Assembly (NCBI RefSeq): GCF_014931605.1
Contig: NZ_CP053382.1
Coordinates: 3,100,001-3,164,000 of the forward strand
DNA from: Halomonas sp. MCCC 1A13316
GTDB lineage: Bacteria; Pseudomonadota; Gammaproteobacteria; Pseudomonadales; Halomonadaceae
Reading direction: 5' to 3'
Length of the DNA: 64,000 nt
Shown here: positions 61,567-64,000 of the stretch, piece after piece
Layout: each line of letters begins with the position of its first letter
How positions within the stretch are numbered: position 1 is the stretch's first letter
The notes under the pieces: model-generated
What the model saw: only the letters and a program-made list of their open reading frames with translations
Database searches by the model: none
What the model was told of the DNA's origin: nothing
Made by a program: the position numbers and the translations under genes

Positions 61567-62460
61567 ATGCCTCAATCCGCATGCTGGCTGAGGCACGCCG
61601 CCCTGCTCGTCGGCCTGCTGCCCATCGCCTGGGGGCCTCCCGCCAGCGCCGACACGTCCGCCAGTGACCATTCTCGCACGCCACGCCTGGCCTCATGCTC
61701 CGAGCGCTACTCCCTGTTGGCCGCCTTGCGGCCGCGACACGTCCTGCAGACAGCCAAGGAAGCGATTCGCGAGGACTTCGCATCGACCCGTGACTGGGGC
61801 ACCGAGTCCAACGCCGAACTGCTCGGCGCGCTGACCAGCGGGTTGCCGGAGCCTGCCTTGCGTGCCCATTATCCTCGAAACAGCTCCTCTCCCAGCGATG
61901 CCGACCAGCAGGTTGTCCCCCGCGGCGGCCTCGGTTTCTACACCAAGGAAAAAAACTTGCAAGACACCGACCGGGCATGTCTACACTATCGGTTACGTTT
62001 CGAAGCAAACTTTGACTTTGTTAAAGGAGGTAAGCTTCCCGGCCTGTACGGCGGTGACGCTCCCAGCGGCGGCGAGGAAGTGACGGGAGAGAACGGCTTC
62101 TCGCTGCGCCTGATGTGGCGCAAGGAGGGCCAAGGCGAACTCTACGCCTATACGGTCGGCCACGAAGGCGACTCCCTGGGCCGCGGCAATTGGTACTTTC
62201 CTACTGGCCGCTGGGTCACTGTCGAGCAGGAGGTGGTTCTCAACACGCCCGGCGAGGAGAACGGTGTCGTACGCGTATGGATCGACGGCTGGCCCGTTCT
62301 CGAGCAGCGCAATCTCGTCTATCGCACCACGCCGGATGTGAGCATCGATGGAATAATGTTCTCAACTTTCTTCGGCGGCACCGGCGAAGAGTGGCGTACG
62401 CCGCACGACCAACACGCCGACTTCTCCGCCTTTCGCCTTTACGCACCCGAGCCAAGGTAG
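61567..62460 (+). CDS. PL14-like polysaccharide lyase, copy B
   Basis: A 297-residue secreted protein, paralogue of 56655-57545 (more than half identical by eye in the core). Signal peptide to about 28 (PASA-DT). The catalytic pattern is kept: Lys153 and Lys156 in FVKGGKLPGLYGGDAP, Ser179-x-Arg181 in GFSLRLMWR, and Tyr193-x-Tyr195 in ELYAYTV. AGGAGG lies 6 nt before the start. The N-terminal part (EAIREDFASTRDWGTESNAELLG) is similar in both copies, so the whole gene was duplicated, not just the domain. Confidence 0.8.
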   Translation: MPQSACWLRHAALLVGLLPIAWGPPASADTSASDHSRTPRLASCSERYSLLAALRPRHVLQTAKEAIREDFASTRDWGTESNAELLGALTSGLPEPALRAHYPRNSSSPSDADQQVVPRGGLGFYTKEKNLQDTDRACLHYRLRFEANFDFVKGGKLPGLYGGDAPSGGEEVTGENGFSLRLMWRKEGQGELYAYTVGHEGDSLGRGNWYFPTGRWVTVEQEVVLNTPGEENGVVRVWIDGWPVLEQRNLVYRTTPDVSIDGIMFSTFFGGTGEEWRTPHDQHADFSAFRLYAPEPR

Positions 62461-62509
62461 CGGCTTGATCGTCAGCCGCTGCCGCATCGAAGCAGGAGGC
62501 TGACTTACA

Positions 62510-63763
62510 ATGAGCTACCAAGGAAAGCACGCTCGCCAACGTACCGTTCCCTCATGGATCGCAGGTTCGCTGATCGCGACTCTGCTGGCGACCAGCGCCA
62601 CGACCCAGGCCCTGACGCTGGAGGAGCGCCGGGAACTGGATCTCTCCGGTTACACGGTGCGCGACCCGGACGCATCCTATTTCGACATAGAGGAGCGCAT
62701 GGCGCTGCTGCAGGAAACGAACAACAGCCTGTTGATGCAGCGTCGGGAGGAGCTTGCTAATTACGCCCCGAGCTGCCGCCAGCGGCTGGATATCCCCACC
62801 ATTACCGAGAAAATGCGCATCCCCGGCTTCTACCCAACCCCCGATGACTGGAAGCTAGCCACCGAACCCCTGTTCAAATTCGAGGATACCGTGTCGGAAC
62901 TTGCCGGCACCTATGTTGCCAGCGGCAACGAATATTACGCCGAATGCCTGGTGCAGTTCCTCGACAAGTGGGCCCAAGATGATGCCCTACTGGACTTCTA
63001 TTATCACTGGAAGGAGCCCCAGGCCTGGTTCTCGCTGGAGTCGATGATCTTTGCTGCCGGCATGGCTTACTCCGTGGTCCGGCCGAATGTCGATGGCCTG
63101 GGTGAGGAAAAAGGCCGGGTAGAGGAGTGGCTCAACGAGCTGGCCAGTGTGCATTTGGAGATCGAAGGAGCCGAAAGCAGCTGCTGCAACAACCATTTCT
63201 ATCGCCGCGCTCTCTATGCCTCCATGATCGGCGTTCTGACAGAAGACGACGACATGTTCCGCTTCGGTGTCAGTGCCATCTATTCCGCCCTTCACGACAT
63301 GACCGAGGAGGGGGCCTTTCCGATGGAGATGGAGCGCGGCCGTCGCGCCACCCATTATCAGAACTATGCTCTGCTCTACCTTATCCCGATCATGGAGATC
63401 ACGCATCGCCAAGGCTACGAGGTCTATGAAATGGAGGTTAATGGGAGGTCCATGCACGATGCGGTAGATTTCGCCATGGATATTCTCGAGGATCCTTCCG
63501 CGCTCGGCGATCTGGCTCCACGTGATCAGTACACGGGCTTTCTCAAGGACGACCAATACTTCGCCTGGATGGAGATGTATCGCGCTCGCTTCGAAGAATC
63601 GCGCTTCGACGATATCCTGGCGCCCATGCGGCCCATCTACAACCGCGGCGCCGGTGGCTACGCCACCTTGTATTTCATGGATACCGACGTGCAAAGCCAC
63701 TTGGTGATCGACGACGAGGACAGACGCGAGACGCAGGCATTCGAAGGGCTGGCGCGTAACTGA
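62510..63763 (+). CDS. AlgL-like (PL5) polysaccharide lyase, copy B
   Basis: A 417-residue secreted protein, paralogue of 57578-58822. Signal peptide to about 35 (TQA-LT). The block CCNNHFYRRALYASMIG with His229 and the segment RGRRATHYQNYALLY are almost unchanged between the copies, while flanking regions have diverged (for example TENGALPLEV against TEEGAFPMEM). Both copies keep the motif residues, so both are probably active. AGGAGG is 10 nt upstream. Last gene of the operon; an intrinsic terminator follows 12 nt after the stop. Confidence 0.82.
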   Translation: MSYQGKHARQRTVPSWIAGSLIATLLATSATTQALTLEERRELDLSGYTVRDPDASYFDIEERMALLQETNNSLLMQRREELANYAPSCRQRLDIPTITEKMRIPGFYPTPDDWKLATEPLFKFEDTVSELAGTYVASGNEYYAECLVQFLDKWAQDDALLDFYYHWKEPQAWFSLESMIFAAGMAYSVVRPNVDGLGEEKGRVEEWLNELASVHLEIEGAESSCCNNHFYRRALYASMIGVLTEDDDMFRFGVSAIYSALHDMTEEGAFPMEMERGRRATHYQNYALLYLIPIMEITHRQGYEVYEMEVNGRSMHDAVDFAMDILEDPSALGDLAPRDQYTGFLKDDQYFAWMEMYRARFEESRFDDILAPMRPIYNRGAGGYATLYFMDTDVQSHLVIDDEDRRETQAFEGLARN

Positions 63764-63775
63764 GCTGCATGCGAC

Positions 63776-63803
63776 AAGGCCGGCATCTGGTGCCGGCCTT
63801 TTT
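63776..63803 (+). terminator. Intrinsic terminator of the exopolysaccharide operon
   Basis: A perfect 10-bp stem (63776-63785 with 63791-63800, TCTGG loop) is followed by TTT; with the stem end this gives five T. It separates the operon from the convergent purA gene. Confidence 0.85.
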
Positions 63804-63827
63804 CCTTCTCGTCGTCCCCGCGCGTAC

Positions 63828-64000
63828 TCAGCCCTCGAAAGGATTGCGCAGCACGATGGTCTCGTTGCGGTCGGGGCCGGTCGAGACGATGTCGATCGAG
63901 GTGCCCAACTTCTCCTCGAGGAAGCTGATGTAAGAACGAGCGTTGGCCGGCAAGTCCTCGATGCGCTTGGCGCCCAGGGTCGATTCGCTCCAGCCCGGCA
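63828..64000 (-). CDS. purA: Adenylosuccinate synthetase, C-terminal end (5' beyond window)
   Basis: The 56 visible residues end a minus-strand gene whose start lies past the right edge. The sequence [20 protein letters not shown], then [11 protein letters not shown] and the conserved [19 protein letters not shown], is the C-terminus of PurA, which makes adenylosuccinate from IMP and aspartate. The stop TGA is at 63830-63828. It converges on the exopolysaccharide operon, which ends at a terminator in between. Confidence 0.9.
   Translation of the reverse strand, partial: PGWSESTLGAKRIEDLPANARSYISFLEEKLGTSIDIVSTGPDRNETIVLRNPFEG

Noticed and set aside
51793..63763. A complete alginate biosynthesis operon
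   Set aside because: Epimerase, acetylation, porin and phosphomannomutase genes are missing, and the donor enzyme and PL14-like lyases do not fit alginate.
1..64000. tRNA, rRNA, CRISPR arrays, insertion sequences and prophage genes
   Set aside because: None was recognised by reading both strands; no transposase, integrase or regular spacer-repeat pattern is visible. Short RNA genes could have been missed.

Overview
The window looks like a stretch of chromosome from a moderately halophilic gammaproteobacterium, most probably Halomonadaceae (Halomonas or a close relative). The evidence is a high GC content by eye, an rpe-gph-trpE block separate from trpGDC, a class I PHA synthase with a phasin and a DUF6489-type neighbour, ybeZ-ybeY-ybeX-lnt after miaB, and prmB-aroC divergent from an Smr gene. 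The species call is inference. No rRNA, tRNA, CRISPR array, insertion sequence or integrase was seen. Coding density is high, and hairpin terminators close several transcription units.

Layout. 1-1059: 3' end of a YdiJ-type FAD/Fe-S oxidoreductase. 1138-8889 (mostly minus): trpC-trpD-trpG, a small ORF, a plus-strand orphan Mn/Zn-type metal-binding lipoprotein-like ABC component, then trpE, gph, a GIY-YIG protein, rpe and a GNAT. 9059-17167: yajG, tpm, ygiM, a DUF1820 gene, then the plus-strand series miaB, ybeZ, ybeY, ybeX and lnt. 17271-22455 (minus): phaC, phasin, DUF6489 gene, aroC, prmB. 22572-35687: Smr protein, patatin-like phospholipase, two alpha/beta hydrolases, AEC transporter, ABM monooxygenase, sixA, gpsA, pntB-pntA, htpG with a textbook sigma-32 promoter, two hotdog thioesterases and a DUF1232 protein. 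35857-51415: slt, a LysE exporter, a cold-shock protein, an acidic repeat lipoprotein, M48 protease with LemA, a Kef-type antiporter, pepN, ybaN, an Hsp20, yajQ, a GNAT and an RLAN-RimK ATP-grasp protein.

The most interesting part is 51572-63803. It is one plus-strand operon with a sigma-54-type promoter and an upstream palindrome in front, and a strong terminator behind. It encodes UDP-glucose dehydrogenase, an Alg8-like synthase with an extra C-terminal domain, an Alg44-like PilZ/HlyD protein, a PL14-like lyase, an AlgL-like PL5 lyase, an AlgK-like Sel1-repeat lipoprotein, and then a second PL14-like plus AlgL-like pair. This is the catalytic core of alginate secretion, but fed by UDP-glucuronate rather than GDP-mannuronate. 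Epimerase, acetylation genes and an AlgE porin are absent. The PL14-like proteins keep the Ser-x-Arg and Tyr-x-Tyr spacing that I recall for the glucuronate-directed viral lyase vAL-1. The simplest reading is a c-di-GMP-controlled, synthase-dependent polyglucuronate-like exopolysaccharide system with two duplicated periplasmic lyase pairs. The window closes with the 3' end of purA on the minus strand.
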